NCBI RefSeq assembly: GCF_009687845.1
Contig: NZ_BLAD01000036.1
Span: forward strand, 280,727-344,726
Direction: 5' to 3'
Source: Acrocarpospora corrugata
Lineage (GTDB): Bacteria; Actinomycetota; Actinomycetes; Streptosporangiales; Streptosporangiaceae
Length of the DNA stretch: 64,000 nt
Shown: positions 44,560 to 55,979 of the stretch, one piece after another
How positions within the stretch are numbered: position 1 is the first letter of the stretch
Layout of the letters: every line of letters begins with the position of its first letter
Notes under the pieces: model-generated
What the model was told of the DNA's origin: nothing
Database searches by the model: none
Seen by the model: only the letters and a program-made list of their open reading frames with translations
Position numbers and translations under genes: made by a program

Positions 44560-44636
44560 CACGTCACCTCGACAATTCCGCAGCGCTTCCTGACATTTCC
44601 CCCATCGTCCCCCAATCCCAAGATCGAAAAGGGCTG

Positions 44637-44703
44637 ACCGGAGATCACAGCGCCGAGGATTCCGCGCAGGGCGGTCGCCTACCGAGGCGACCTCACGAAG
44701 GAG
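44637..44703 (+). pseudogene. Remnant of a second kinase C-terminus
   Basis: On the + strand the frame ending at 44709 reads VAYRGDLTKEG-stop, which matches the kinase end VTYKGDLAKEG-stop; upstream it fades into unrelated codons. It holds the second copy of the direct repeat and overlaps the 3' end of the HAD gene. It may be the original kinase terminus left behind when the STAND gene arrived, or a relic of a duplicate kinase. Confidence 0.5.
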
Positions 44704-44724
44704 GGCTGAGCAGCCCCGCCAGCT
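44673..44724 (+). repeat. Direct repeat, copy 2
   Basis: 52 bases; shares GGCGACCT, ACGAAGGAGGGCTGA (GCG in copy 1) and AGCCCC-CCAGCT with 42145-42197. Here it overlaps the last codons of the HAD gene on the other strand. The two copies bracket exactly the STAND gene and its upstream region. Confidence 0.8.
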
Positions 44725-45346
44725 CGCCCAGCCCGTCGATCACGAAGTCACAGCCGGCGGCCTCCGGCCGATCGGCGTGCAGGTACCCCCACGGCCCCCG
44801 CCGGAGCAGTGCGGTCCGCATCCCCGCCCGCCCGGCCGGCAGCACATCGTTGTCCAGCCGATCCCCCACATAGAGGATCTCTCCCGGCACCCGCCCCGCC
44901 GCCTCGGCGACCCTCGCGAAGAACCCCGGCTGCGGCTTCGACACCCCCCATCCATCCGAGGTGTAGATCGCGTCCACCGGCAGCTCCATGGCCACCAGCG
45001 CGTCATACGCCTGCACCGGCTGGTTCCCCGCGACGATCACCTGAAAGCCCAGCTTCCTGAGCTCCGCCAGACTCTCCCGCACATCCGGATACAGATCCTC
45101 ACCGTCAAAGTTCTCCCTCAACCCATCCGGATCCTCGCGCCGCCACGCCGCCATCTCGGCCCGCACATCCAACCCCGGCCGAACCACCTCAAAAGCATCC
45201 CGATGCGACCGATCGAGCGCCGCCATCCCCCCCAGCACCCCCATGAACGTCAACCGGCTGACCCCCAGCCGATCCGCCCACCGCGACCAGATCCGCGTCT
45301 CATCGATCAACGTCTCACCCACATCGAACACAATGGCCCGAATCAC
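44693..45346 (-). CDS. HAD-superfamily hydrolase
   Basis: About 217 residues. Motif I FDVGETL keeps the nucleophile Asp but has Gly where most phosphatases have the second Asp; this DVGET form is common in an actinobacterial HAD group. Motif II is near VIVAGNQ, Lys in SKPQPGFF, motif IV GDRLDND. Small-molecule phosphatase or dehalogenase-like; substrate unknown. Two adjacent GTG codons; 45346 fits the GGGAGG ribosome site better than 45349. Confidence 0.88.
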   Translation of the reverse strand: MIRAIVFDVGETLIDETRIWSRWADRLGVSRLTFMGVLGGMAALDRSHRDAFEVVRPGLDVRAEMAAWRREDPDGLRENFDGEDLYPDVRESLAELRKLGFQVIVAGNQPVQAYDALVAMELPVDAIYTSDGWGVSKPQPGFFARVAEAAGRVPGEILYVGDRLDNDVLPAGRAGMRTALLRRGPWGYLHADRPEAAGCDFVIDGLGELAGLLSPPS

Positions 45347-45369
45347 CACGTGCCTCCCTCAGATAGCAG

Positions 45370-49206
<3,837 letters not shown>

Positions 49207-49269
49207 TCCGTCCTCAAGAATAGGCAACCCGCCCCTGGCCTCCGCCAACGGTTTTTCGAGCGGCGCGTT

Positions 49270-49740
49270 TCAGCGGGGCGGCTGCTGATATTTGTAACCA
49301 ACGTTGCGAACGGTGACGATCCGGCCGGCGTGCCGTCCGAGTTTCCGCCGGAGGCGGAGAATGTGCACGTCGATCGTGCGGGCGCTGTCGTCGCCGTACC
49401 GGTCCCAGACGCCGGCCATGAGCTGTTTGCGGTTGTAGACGCGGCCGGGCGCGGCGGCCAGATAGTCGAGCAGCTCGAACTCGCGGTAGGTCAGCTCGAC
49501 GACGGTCCCGTCCAGGCGGACGGTCCGGGTGGCGCGGTCTATCACCAGGTCATCGCCGGTGCGCGTCAGCACGGGCGGAGCCGATTCCTGGTCGGCACGA
49601 GGGGCCGACACCAGGTGGCTGACGATGACGAGGGCGGTGTCCGTGCCGGGGACGGGGATGACGCCGAGCACCGTGCCTTCCGTGACGACCGGTTCGTTCG
49701 GGTGCCGCGGGACGAAGTCGATGACGTTCGCGTGGGACAT
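49270..49740 (-). CDS. Winged-helix (OmpR/PhoB-type) DNA-binding protein without receiver domain
   Basis: 156 residues. The first ~65 are a small unassigned region (SHANVIDFVPRHPNEPVVTEGTVLG...). The rest is a trans_reg_C winged helix: VELTYREFELLDYLAAAPGRVYNRKQLMAGVW, SARTIDVHILRLRRKLG, IVTVRNVGYKY. The phospho-receiver of response regulators is absent, so control is not by a classic kinase pair. ATG has AAGGAGAA 6 bases ahead. Its target is unknown. Confidence 0.88.
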   Translation of the reverse strand: MSHANVIDFVPRHPNEPVVTEGTVLGVIPVPGTDTALVIVSHLVSAPRADQESAPPVLTRTGDDLVIDRATRTVRLDGTVVELTYREFELLDYLAAAPGRVYNRKQLMAGVWDRYGDDSARTIDVHILRLRRKLGRHAGRIVTVRNVGYKYQQPPR

Positions 49741-49899
49741 CAGGGTTCTCCTTGGTTGCCTGGATGATGTGGCCGGCGGGGGTGTGCGGCGGATCAACAG
49801 GCGGCGCTGCAGACGCGGAGCAGATCGATGTGGCGACGCTCGGTCAGGGCATCCATGTCTGAATCGTGACATGAATGATTCATATTGTCCAGGTAGGGA

Positions 49900-50595
49900 T
49901 TACGGGGAAATCGGCGGCGGGCGGAAGTGGCCTTCGGCGGTCGCGCCCGGAATGGTGACGGTGTAGGTGTCCTTCGTGCCGTCGTGCGCGGCCGTGCGGT
50001 TGTACTGCGCCGCGAAGGTCCACTTCCCGGCCCACACCTTGCGGCCCGGTTTCAGGGTGAACTCGAAGACGTAGGCGCCGGGCAGCGTGGTCCGCGTCTC
50101 GACGAAGTCCTCGGCCGGCAGGCCCACCCAGGCGCCGGTCACCTCGACGCCCGGCCCCCGGGCCACCCGGATCGTCACCTTCATCGAGGTCACCGCCCTG
50201 CCGAGGGTCACGACCAGGTTGTTCTGCGCCCAGAAGTCGCTGCTGTGCGGGTCGAGGCGCCCGTTGGCCGCCAGCGGAGGCCCTTCCAGCGGCTCCGGGG
50301 TCGGTGATGCCGGCGGGGGTGAAACACGCTCGGGTGAGCTGATCTCCGGCGTGCCGGAATCTGGAATCGCGATGGCGGGCGCCCGCTCCTGGCCGAGGTT
50401 TCCCGCCACCAGCGGGCCGCCGATCACGACCGTCCCGGTGACCAGTGCCGCCACCACCGCGACGGCCAGCCTCGGCCGGGTGGGCGCGTTCGCCCGGGGA
50501 CCGCGCCGGGCGTCGATCCGCGCCCGGATCCGGTCCCGCGACGGTTCGTGGCATTCCGCCTCGGCCCGCAACGCCGTACGCAGCCAGTCAGCCAT
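49900..50595 (-). CDS. Membrane protein coupled to the sigma factor (putative anti-sigma)
   Basis: 231 residues. About 45 cytosolic residues (ALRAEAECHEPSRDRIRARI), one membrane helix (LAVAVVAALVTGTVVIGGPLVAG), a Pro/Ser/Glu linker, and an extracellular beta-rich domain of ~120 residues. Starts 8 bases inside the sigma gene, so the pair is co-translated. It lacks the HxxxCxxC zinc motif of ZAS anti-sigma factors; the role as sigma partner rests on position only. Confidence 0.75.
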   Translation of the reverse strand: MADWLRTALRAEAECHEPSRDRIRARIDARRGPRANAPTRPRLAVAVVAALVTGTVVIGGPLVAGNLGQERAPAIAIPDSGTPEISSPERVSPPPASPTPEPLEGPPLAANGRLDPHSSDFWAQNNLVVTLGRAVTSMKVTIRVARGPGVEVTGAWVGLPAEDFVETRTTLPGAYVFEFTLKPGRKVWAGKWTFAAQYNRTAAHDGTKDTYTVTIPGATAEGHFRPPPISP

Positions 50596-51127
50596 GGGGA
50601 CCGTCCAGCCGTGGTTCTTTCAGCAGCAGCGCGGAGATCCGCATGGAACCGCCGAGCGACTGCTCCAGTTCGGCGACCGCCTTGGACGTCTGGCTCTTGA
50701 CCGTGCCGACCGAGATTCCGAGCACCTCCGCCGTCTCCCGTTCGGACAGATCAAAAGCATGCCGTAACACCACACAGGCCCGCTTACGCGGAGGTAATCG
50801 CCGCAACGCCGCCCGCACGTCCAGGACCGCCGGCACATCCGGCCCGTCCGCCCATTCCGCCGCCCCGGCCTCCATCGCCCCCAGTCTGCGCCGCTCCCGG
50901 AGCAGCCGCCGCACCCGGCTGCTGGCCAGCCGGGCCACGATCCCCCGCATGTACGCCAACGGATGCGCCGCGTTCCTGACCCGATCCCACCGCCGCCAGG
51001 CCACCACGAACGCGTCCGCCGTCAGATCGTCGGCCTCGTCGGCGTTCCCGGTCAGCAGATAGGCAAGCCGCCCCAGCTCGCGGTGATGGCGCTCGAAGAA
51101 GAGGTTGAACTCCTCGTCGGCAATCAC
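50588..51127 (-). CDS. SigE-family ECF RNA polymerase sigma factor
   Basis: 179 residues. Region 2: FNLFFERHHRELGRLAYLLTGNADEADDLTADAFVVAWRRW; region 4: LRRLPPRKRACVVLRHAFDLSERETAEVLGISVGTVKSQTSKAVAELE. Typical of the actinobacterial SigE-family group. GTG 51127 has GAGGGA 5 bases upstream. First of a two-gene unit with the membrane partner. Confidence 0.93.
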   Translation of the reverse strand: MIADEEFNLFFERHHRELGRLAYLLTGNADEADDLTADAFVVAWRRWDRVRNAAHPLAYMRGIVARLASSRVRRLLRERRRLGAMEAGAAEWADGPDVPAVLDVRAALRRLPPRKRACVVLRHAFDLSERETAEVLGISVGTVKSQTSKAVAELEQSLGGSMRISALLLKEPRLDGPHG

Positions 51128-51336
51128 GTGATCCCTCACATCCCGGCAGAGCGCCGAGATTAGCACCATATTTCCGGCGATTCACGGCAACCAATCGCCC
51201 GGTCTGAGACCACTTCCTTACCGGAGGCCTCAGTTTCCGAGGTTCCCCGCACCCCGCGGCTTCCGCCCCGCCTGACCTGGGGCGGAAGCCATGGGTTCGG
51301 GCTTTTCAAAGGGTCGCTGGTATTGCCGGAGACGGT

Positions 51337-51692
51337 TCAGCCGAAATAGCGCATCGGGTTGGCGACGAGCATCTGGTTCAGGTCCCCGTCGCTCACGCCG
51401 GCCTCGCGCAGGGCGGAGAGGCGGCCCTGAACAGCGCCAGCGCTGGACGGCCGGTCTGGCGGTGGCCGTTGGTGTGGACGGTGATCGGCGCGCCCGTCTC
51501 CCGGTGGGCGTGGGCGACCGCGCGGCAGACGCGTTCGACGCCGGGCGGCAGGCCGTGCTCGACGGCGCATTTGAGGAAGGCGGCGCGTACTCCCGTGTCG
51601 CCGATGCCGTCCCGCAGGTCACGGATGAAGTCCCGGGCCATGGGGTCGGGGCCGCCGTCGTCGAGGAGGGTTTGACCTTGCCGTAGCGTCAA
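51337..51692 (-). pseudogene. Phosphotriesterase-family hydrolase, decayed
   Basis: One frame reads FIRDLRDGIGDTGVRAAFLKCAVEHGLPPGVERVCRAVAHAHRETGAPITVHTN, the mid-front part of a phosphotriesterase-like protein. About 60 bases later, in another frame, LREAGVSDGDLNQMLVANPMRYFG is its end. The N-terminal ~100 codons, the middle with metal ligands, and the reading frame are lost. No function expected. Confidence 0.75.
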
Positions 51693-51795
51693 CGTTTCTT
51701 CACGGCAGGGCGTGCTGGTCGCGGGGAGGGCTCGCGTCCAGCACGGCGTGATTGCGGCTTAGCGCGGTTCACGGGTGGCGGGTGTGTCCGGCCGA

Positions 51796-52329
51796 TCAGT
51801 AGTAGCCGGTGATGACCGGGGAGGTGAAGGTGCGTGTCTGGGTGGTGCGGGGGTCGGTGAGCTGGATGCGGCCGAACAATTCGTCTATGTAGCCGTCGAA
51901 GTATCCGTCGTCCTCGTTGAGCTGGGCGAAAGTCGCGAGCCTGTCGAACTCGGCCGACAGCCCGGCGTCCCCTGCGGTGCTCCAGGTGACCGGCACCGAC
52001 ATCAGGGTGTTGTCAAAGGCGGGGTCCTGGCCGATGATCTTCGCAATGAGTTCCTCGCCGGGGTGGTCGATGATGGCCTGCGCGTCCGCACGGCTCATGG
52101 AGATGTCGATGCCGAGGTGGACGGCGACGTTGCCGTCATCGAGCCGGTCGAGGCTGAAGCAGATGACGTGGCCGGTGCCGCTCTTGCACTTGACCTGGGG
52201 CGAGGGCTCGGCCGCGGCGGGCCCGGCCAGGGCGACGGCCGTGACGGCCGCGACCGATACGACGGTCAGTGCCTGGCGGAGGCGGCCTGACCGCGTCCGG
52301 CGAATCGGGGTGTGCTGTTCTGTGTCCAC
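51796..52329 (-). CDS. Secreted protein of unknown function
   Basis: 177 residues. Long signal peptide (basic RRTRSGRLRQ, hydrophobic LTVVSVAAVTAVALAGPAAA), then a small acidic domain with two Cys (VKCKSGTGHVICFSL) that may form a disulfide. No family recognised. GTG 52329 has AAGGAG 7 bases ahead. Single gene. Confidence 0.75.
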   Translation of the reverse strand: MDTEQHTPIRRTRSGRLRQALTVVSVAAVTAVALAGPAAAEPSPQVKCKSGTGHVICFSLDRLDDGNVAVHLGIDISMSRADAQAIIDHPGEELIAKIIGQDPAFDNTLMSVPVTWSTAGDAGLSAEFDRLATFAQLNEDDGYFDGYIDELFGRIQLTDPRTTQTRTFTSPVITGYY

Positions 52330-52492
52330 GGGGGACTCCTTCAGGAAGAGTTCCGCGCTGGAATGCCGGGCCCGAAGACGTGGGCCCGCCATGTCGCGGA
52401 ACGATGATGGGTACGGCTGATGCCGATCCCACCCCTATAGGCGTGACACGCCGTTCCAGCCTGTTCCTGGGCCGAAATTGAGCCTCTTGCCG

Positions 52493-53095
52493 TCAGGAGC
52501 CGTCCCGATGGGTGACGATGGCCGTCGCCGCCGCGGTCAAGGCCGCGCCGGCGCGGGCGGGGTCGTCCAAATAGCCCCCGACCATCACTCCGTCGCGCAG
52601 CAGCATCAGCTGGTCGGCGACCCTGTCCGGTTCCGGGTGCCCGAGTTCGGCCGCCAGGCGGCTCATCTGGCTGTGGAACCAGCGCCGATGCTCGGTGACG
52701 GCCCGCCGTACCGGATGGGCCGGATCGGCGTATTCGGCGGCGGCATTGATGAACGGGCACCCCCGCGCGCCCGGACCGCACGACTCGGCGATCAAGGCAG
52801 TCAGCAGGGTGCGCAGCATCTGTGGCGCGTCCCCGGACATGGTCGCCCGCAACGCGGCCACCTGCTCGCGTTCCTTCGCCGAACGCCCGACCAGATACGC
52901 GGCGACGAGGTCGTCCTTGGTGGCGAAGTGCCGGTAGAACGTCGCGCGGGTGACCGGCGCCTCGGCAAAGATCCGGTCGATCCCGACGGCGCGGATGCCC
53001 TCGCCGTAGAGGAGCCGGTCGGCCGCCGCCAGGATCCGATCTCGTGCCGCCGCCTGGCGGCCGCCGCCAAGTGGCGGCGGTGTCGCCGCGACCAC
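52493..53095 (-). CDS. TetR-family transcriptional regulator
   Basis: About 200 residues from GTG 53095. HTH: RDRILAAADRLLYGEGIRAVGIDRIFAEAPVTRATFYRHFATKDDLV; C-terminal ligand domain RGCPFINAAAEYADPAHPVRRAV..HRRWFHSQM. Divergent from the SDR-tautomerase genes, so likely their repressor. The true start is unsure: the frame stays open upstream into a relic of another TetR gene and no strong ribosome site is seen. Confidence 0.87.
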   Translation of the reverse strand: MVAATPPPLGGGRQAAARDRILAAADRLLYGEGIRAVGIDRIFAEAPVTRATFYRHFATKDDLVAAYLVGRSAKEREQVAALRATMSGDAPQMLRTLLTALIAESCGPGARGCPFINAAAEYADPAHPVRRAVTEHRRWFHSQMSRLAAELGHPEPDRVADQLMLLRDGVMVGGYLDDPARAGAALTAAATAIVTHRDGS

Positions 53096-53307
53096 CTGCT
53101 CGATCAAGTCGATCTGCGCGTCGAAGATCTCCTGCAACCGGCTCTGCACATCGGCGGCCTGGCTGCTGAGTTCCAGCGCGAGGTTGCCGAACAGGCAGCC
53201 GACCACAGCCCCGCTGTTCTCCTGTCCCTCACGCTGGGTGTCTCGGTCTGCTCGAACAGGTCCCGCAACCGGTGCAGCGGCGGACTGCCGCTGCCGAGCA
53301 AGGGCCC
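53096..53307 (-). pseudogene. Relic of a second TetR C-terminal domain
   Basis: Upstream of and in frame with the TetR gene, GAVVGCLFGNLALELSSQAADVQSRLQEIFDAQIDLIEQV is the GCLxGNLAxEL region of a TetR_C ligand domain. One frame over, PPLHRLRDLFEQTE is the piece that normally comes before it. So the end of one TetR gene, frameshifted, has become joined to the front of another. If read from 53323 the two would make one 276-residue hybrid. Confidence 0.55.
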
Positions 53308-53347
53308 GGTGGTTTAGATCCACTCAGCGAGTAGGAAAGTGGTAACT

Positions 53348-54064
53348 ATGGGTACCGATCGGGGACAGAAAGTAGCTGTGATCACCGGGGCGTCTCAGGG
53401 CATCGGCGCCGGCCTGGTCGAAGCGTTCCGCAAGCTCGGTTACGGGGTCGTCGCCACGTCACGCACCATCACGCCCGCCACCGACCCGGACATGGTGATC
53501 GTGCAGGGCGACATCGCGGACGCGGACACGGCCGACCGGGTGGTCGCGGCGGCGCTGAGTCGCTTCGGACGCATCGACACGCTGGTCAACAACGCGGGTG
53601 TCTTCATCGCGAAGCCGTTCACCGACTACACCGACGACGACTTCGCCGCGATGATCGGCGTCAACCTCGCCGGGTTCTTCCACCTCACCCGGCGCGCGCT
53701 GCGACCCATGCTCGACCAGGGGAACGGTCACATCGTCAACATCACGACCAGCCTCGTCGACAACCCCAGCTCCACCGTGCCGTCCGTGCTCGCCTCACTG
53801 ACCAAGGGCGGCCTGACCGCCGCCACCAGGTCGATGGCCGTCGAGTACGCGAAGCGGGGCGTGCGCGTGAACGCCGTCTCGCCCGGGATCATCGCCACCC
53901 CGATGCACGCCGCCGACGACCACGAGACGCTGGCCGCCCTGCACCCGCTCGGACGCATCGGCGAGACCGGCGACATCGTCGACGGCGTGCTCTATCTCGA
54001 ATCAGCGCCTTTCGTGACCGGCGAGATCCTGCACATCGACGGCGGCCAGAGCGCCGGCCACTGA
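53348..54064 (+). CDS. SDR-family protein with altered catalytic site
   Basis: 238 residues. NAD(P) motif TGASQGIGAG, NNAG, and AVSPGIIATPMH. Where classical SDRs have Tyr-x-x-x-Lys this one reads ASLTK, so the catalytic Tyr is Ala while Lys stays. Activity may be weak or of another kind. AGGAAAG lies ~9 bases before ATG 53348. First gene of a + strand set with tautomerase and nitronate monooxygenase; TetR gene divergent. Confidence 0.88.
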   Translation: MGTDRGQKVAVITGASQGIGAGLVEAFRKLGYGVVATSRTITPATDPDMVIVQGDIADADTADRVVAAALSRFGRIDTLVNNAGVFIAKPFTDYTDDDFAAMIGVNLAGFFHLTRRALRPMLDQGNGHIVNITTSLVDNPSSTVPSVLASLTKGGLTAATRSMAVEYAKRGVRVNAVSPGIIATPMHAADDHETLAALHPLGRIGETGDIVDGVLYLESAPFVTGEILHIDGGQSAGH

Positions 54065-54092
54065 ACGACCACCACCTGACAGGAGCGGACCG

Positions 54093-54332
54093 ATGCCATT
54101 CGTCAAGATTCACATCACCCGTGAGGGCACCGAACCCGGTTTGGACGCCGCCACCGCCGAGCAGAAGGCAGCGCTTATCCACGGCGTGAGCAAGCTGCTC
54201 CTCGACGTGCTCGGCAAGCCGATGGAGGCCACCTTCGTCGTCATCGACGAGGTCGAAACGGCGAACTGGGGCTGGGGCGGCCTCCCGGTCGACGAGTTCC
54301 GCGCCAAACAGAACGCACCTCACTCCGAATAG
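54093..54332 (+). CDS. 4-oxalocrotonate tautomerase-family protein
   Basis: 79 residues. After Met removal Pro1 is the catalytic base (MPFVKIHITREG). The rest matches PptA/4-OT small tautomerases (AALIHGVSKLLLDVLGKP). Starts 28 bases after the SDR stop with AGGAG about 9 bases upstream, so it is probably in the same operon. Confidence 0.9.
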   Translation: MPFVKIHITREGTEPGLDAATAEQKAALIHGVSKLLLDVLGKPMEATFVVIDEVETANWGWGGLPVDEFRAKQNAPHSE

Positions 54333-54344
54333 GCCGATCCGAGG

Positions 54345-54429
54345 CGCTTCCCGCCCGCGCGGAAGGAGCCCATCGGAACGCCGCCGCCGAACACACCCGC
54401 CTGACGCTTCCCGCCACGCGCGGGAAGCG
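54345..54429. repeat. Two related GCTTCCC hairpins between genes
   Basis: CGCTTCCCGC (54405-54414) pairs with GCGGGAAGCG (54420-54429), loop 5. A weaker version, CGCTTCC ... GGAAGG around 54345-54366, lies 60 bases earlier. They look like two copies of one palindromic element in the 126-base gap; they could trim or stabilise the operon mRNA. Confidence 0.5.
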
Positions 54430-54458
54430 CCCGGGTGGCCCACCTTCGCGAGGATCAC

Positions 54459-55484
54459 ATGCATTCCACCCTGTCCGGACTCGGACTCACCATCCCCCTG
54501 CTGGCCGCGCCCATGGCCGGAGGATCGGGCACACCCGCCCTGGTGTCGGCGGCGGCGGGCGCGGGCGGCCTCGGTTTCCTCGCCGCCGGATACAAGCCGC
54601 CGCAGGTGCTGGCCGAACAGATCGCCGCCCTGCGCGCCCAGGGCATCCCGTTCGGCGTCAACGTGTTCGCGCCGAACGCGGTCCCGGTCGACCCCGGATC
54701 GTACCGGCGGTACGCGGACGCCATCCAGGGCGAGGCCGGCCGCTACGGGCTCCGCATCAGCGGCGACGATCCCGTCGAGGACGACGACAACTGGGCGGAC
54801 AAGCTCGATGTGCTGCTGGCCGATCCCGTGCCGCTGGTCAGCTTCACCTTCGGCGTACCCGAACAGGCCGTCGTCACCGCACTGCGCAAGGCCGGGACGG
54901 TCGTCGCCCAGACCGTCACCTCAGCCGACGAGGCCCGCCAGGCGGCCGAGGCGGGAGCCGACCTGCTCGTGGTCCAGGCTTCAGCCGCCGGCGGGCACTC
55001 GGCCACGCTGACCCCGCAGCGCATCCCGCCGCCCACACCCATCGCCGAGCTTCTCGCACAGGTCGGCCAAGCAGTCCAGCTTCCCCTCCTCGCGGCAGGC
55101 GGCCTGGCCACTTCGGCCGACGTGGCCGCCGTTCTCCACGCCGGCGCGCAGGCCGCCATGGTCGGCACCGTCCTGCTCCGCACCGATGAAAGCGGAGCGT
55201 CCGCGCCCCACCAGGCCGCGCTCGCCGACCCCGCGCGCGAAGCCACCGTCGTCACCCGGGCCTTCACCGGCAGACCCGCGCGATCACTGCGGAACCGCTT
55301 CATCGACCGCTACAGCGCGGAGGCCCCGAGCGGATTCCCTGCCCTGCACCACCTCACCAGCCCACTGCGCAAAGCAGCCGCCGACGACCCCGAGATGGTC
55401 CCGCTGTGGGCCGGCACCGGCCACCGCCAGGCCCGCTCCGAACCCGCGCACAGCACACTCGCGCGGCTCACCGCACAGCTCTAG
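54459..55484 (+). CDS. Nitronate monooxygenase-family flavoprotein
   Basis: 341 residues. TIM-barrel FMN enzyme: LLAAPMAGGSGTPALVSAAAGAGGLGFLAAGY front, FGVNVFAP, VVQASAAGGHSA with the catalytic-site His, LLAAGGLATSADVAAVLHAGAQAAMVGTVLL for phosphate binding. Oxidises nitronates, a defence against toxic propionate-3-nitronate, or a related substrate. ATG 54459 has GAGGATC ahead. Third gene of the set. Confidence 0.92.
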   Translation: MHSTLSGLGLTIPLLAAPMAGGSGTPALVSAAAGAGGLGFLAAGYKPPQVLAEQIAALRAQGIPFGVNVFAPNAVPVDPGSYRRYADAIQGEAGRYGLRISGDDPVEDDDNWADKLDVLLADPVPLVSFTFGVPEQAVVTALRKAGTVVAQTVTSADEARQAAEAGADLLVVQASAAGGHSATLTPQRIPPPTPIAELLAQVGQAVQLPLLAAGGLATSADVAAVLHAGAQAAMVGTVLLRTDESGASAPHQAALADPAREATVVTRAFTGRPARSLRNRFIDRYSAEAPSGFPALHHLTSPLRKAAADDPEMVPLWAGTGHRQARSEPAHSTLARLTAQL

Positions 55485-55489
55485 TCGCC

Positions 55490-55858
55490 TCAGTCGTTCA
55501 TGCGAGTGCAGCCAGGACCTGGCTTCTCCGCTGTGGCGATCACGTCGTCGAGCTTGGCGCGCACGCTCAGGAGTTCTCTGACCTGCTGATCGATGCGGGA
55601 ACGCTCGGCCGTCAGCCGTTTCAGCAGCGCTGACGTCACCTCGCCGGAATCGATGCTCGGCAGCACCTCGCGGATGGTTCTGCTCGTGAGGCCCGCGGCG
55701 TAGAGCTGCTGGAGCAGTCTGACTCGTTCGACCGCGGTGTCCGGATACTGCCGCTGCCCGCCGGAGTTGCGGGTCGAATCCAGCAGATTCTGCTCCTCGT
55801 AGTAGCGGAGCGCTCTGACGCTCACCCCCGCTTTGGTGGCGACCTGGCCGATCCGCAT
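55490..55858 (-). CDS. MerR-family transcriptional regulator
   Basis: 122 residues. MerR HTH: MRIGQVATKAGVSVRALRYYEEQNLL, then a coiled-coil dimer helix and a short C-terminus with one Cys (GPGCTRM). ATG follows GAGGAGG by 4 bases. Divergent from the SDR gene, with a MerR-type promoter between them, so it likely activates that gene. Confidence 0.93.
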   Translation of the reverse strand: MRIGQVATKAGVSVRALRYYEEQNLLDSTRNSGGQRQYPDTAVERVRLLQQLYAAGLTSRTIREVLPSIDSGEVTSALLKRLTAERSRIDQQVRELLSVRAKLDDVIATAEKPGPGCTRMND

Positions 55859-55889
55859 CGGGCCTCCTCGTTCGAGCAGCCACAAAGAC

Positions 55890-55921
55890 TTGCACCTGAC
55901 GTCAGCGTCAGCTTTTAGCGT
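55890..55921 (+). promoter_or_regulatory. MerR-type promoter with 20-base spacer and operator
   Basis: -35 TTGCAC (55890-55895) and -10 TAGCGT (55916-55921) are 20 bases apart, longer than normal. The spacer holds CTGACG-TCAG-CGTCAG (55896-55911), a perfect inverted repeat. This is the standard MerR layout, in which the regulator twists DNA to bring the boxes into line. Confidence 0.75.
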
Positions 55922-55979
55922 AGTCGGCGCGGGGGCTCGCCGAGCGTCCGGAGCGTTTCAGGAACGAGAGGTCCCAGGC

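Noticed and set aside
51711..51745. CGTGCTGG/CCAGCACG hairpin as terminator
   Set aside because: The 8-bp stem has a 19-base loop and no T tract; too weak to call.
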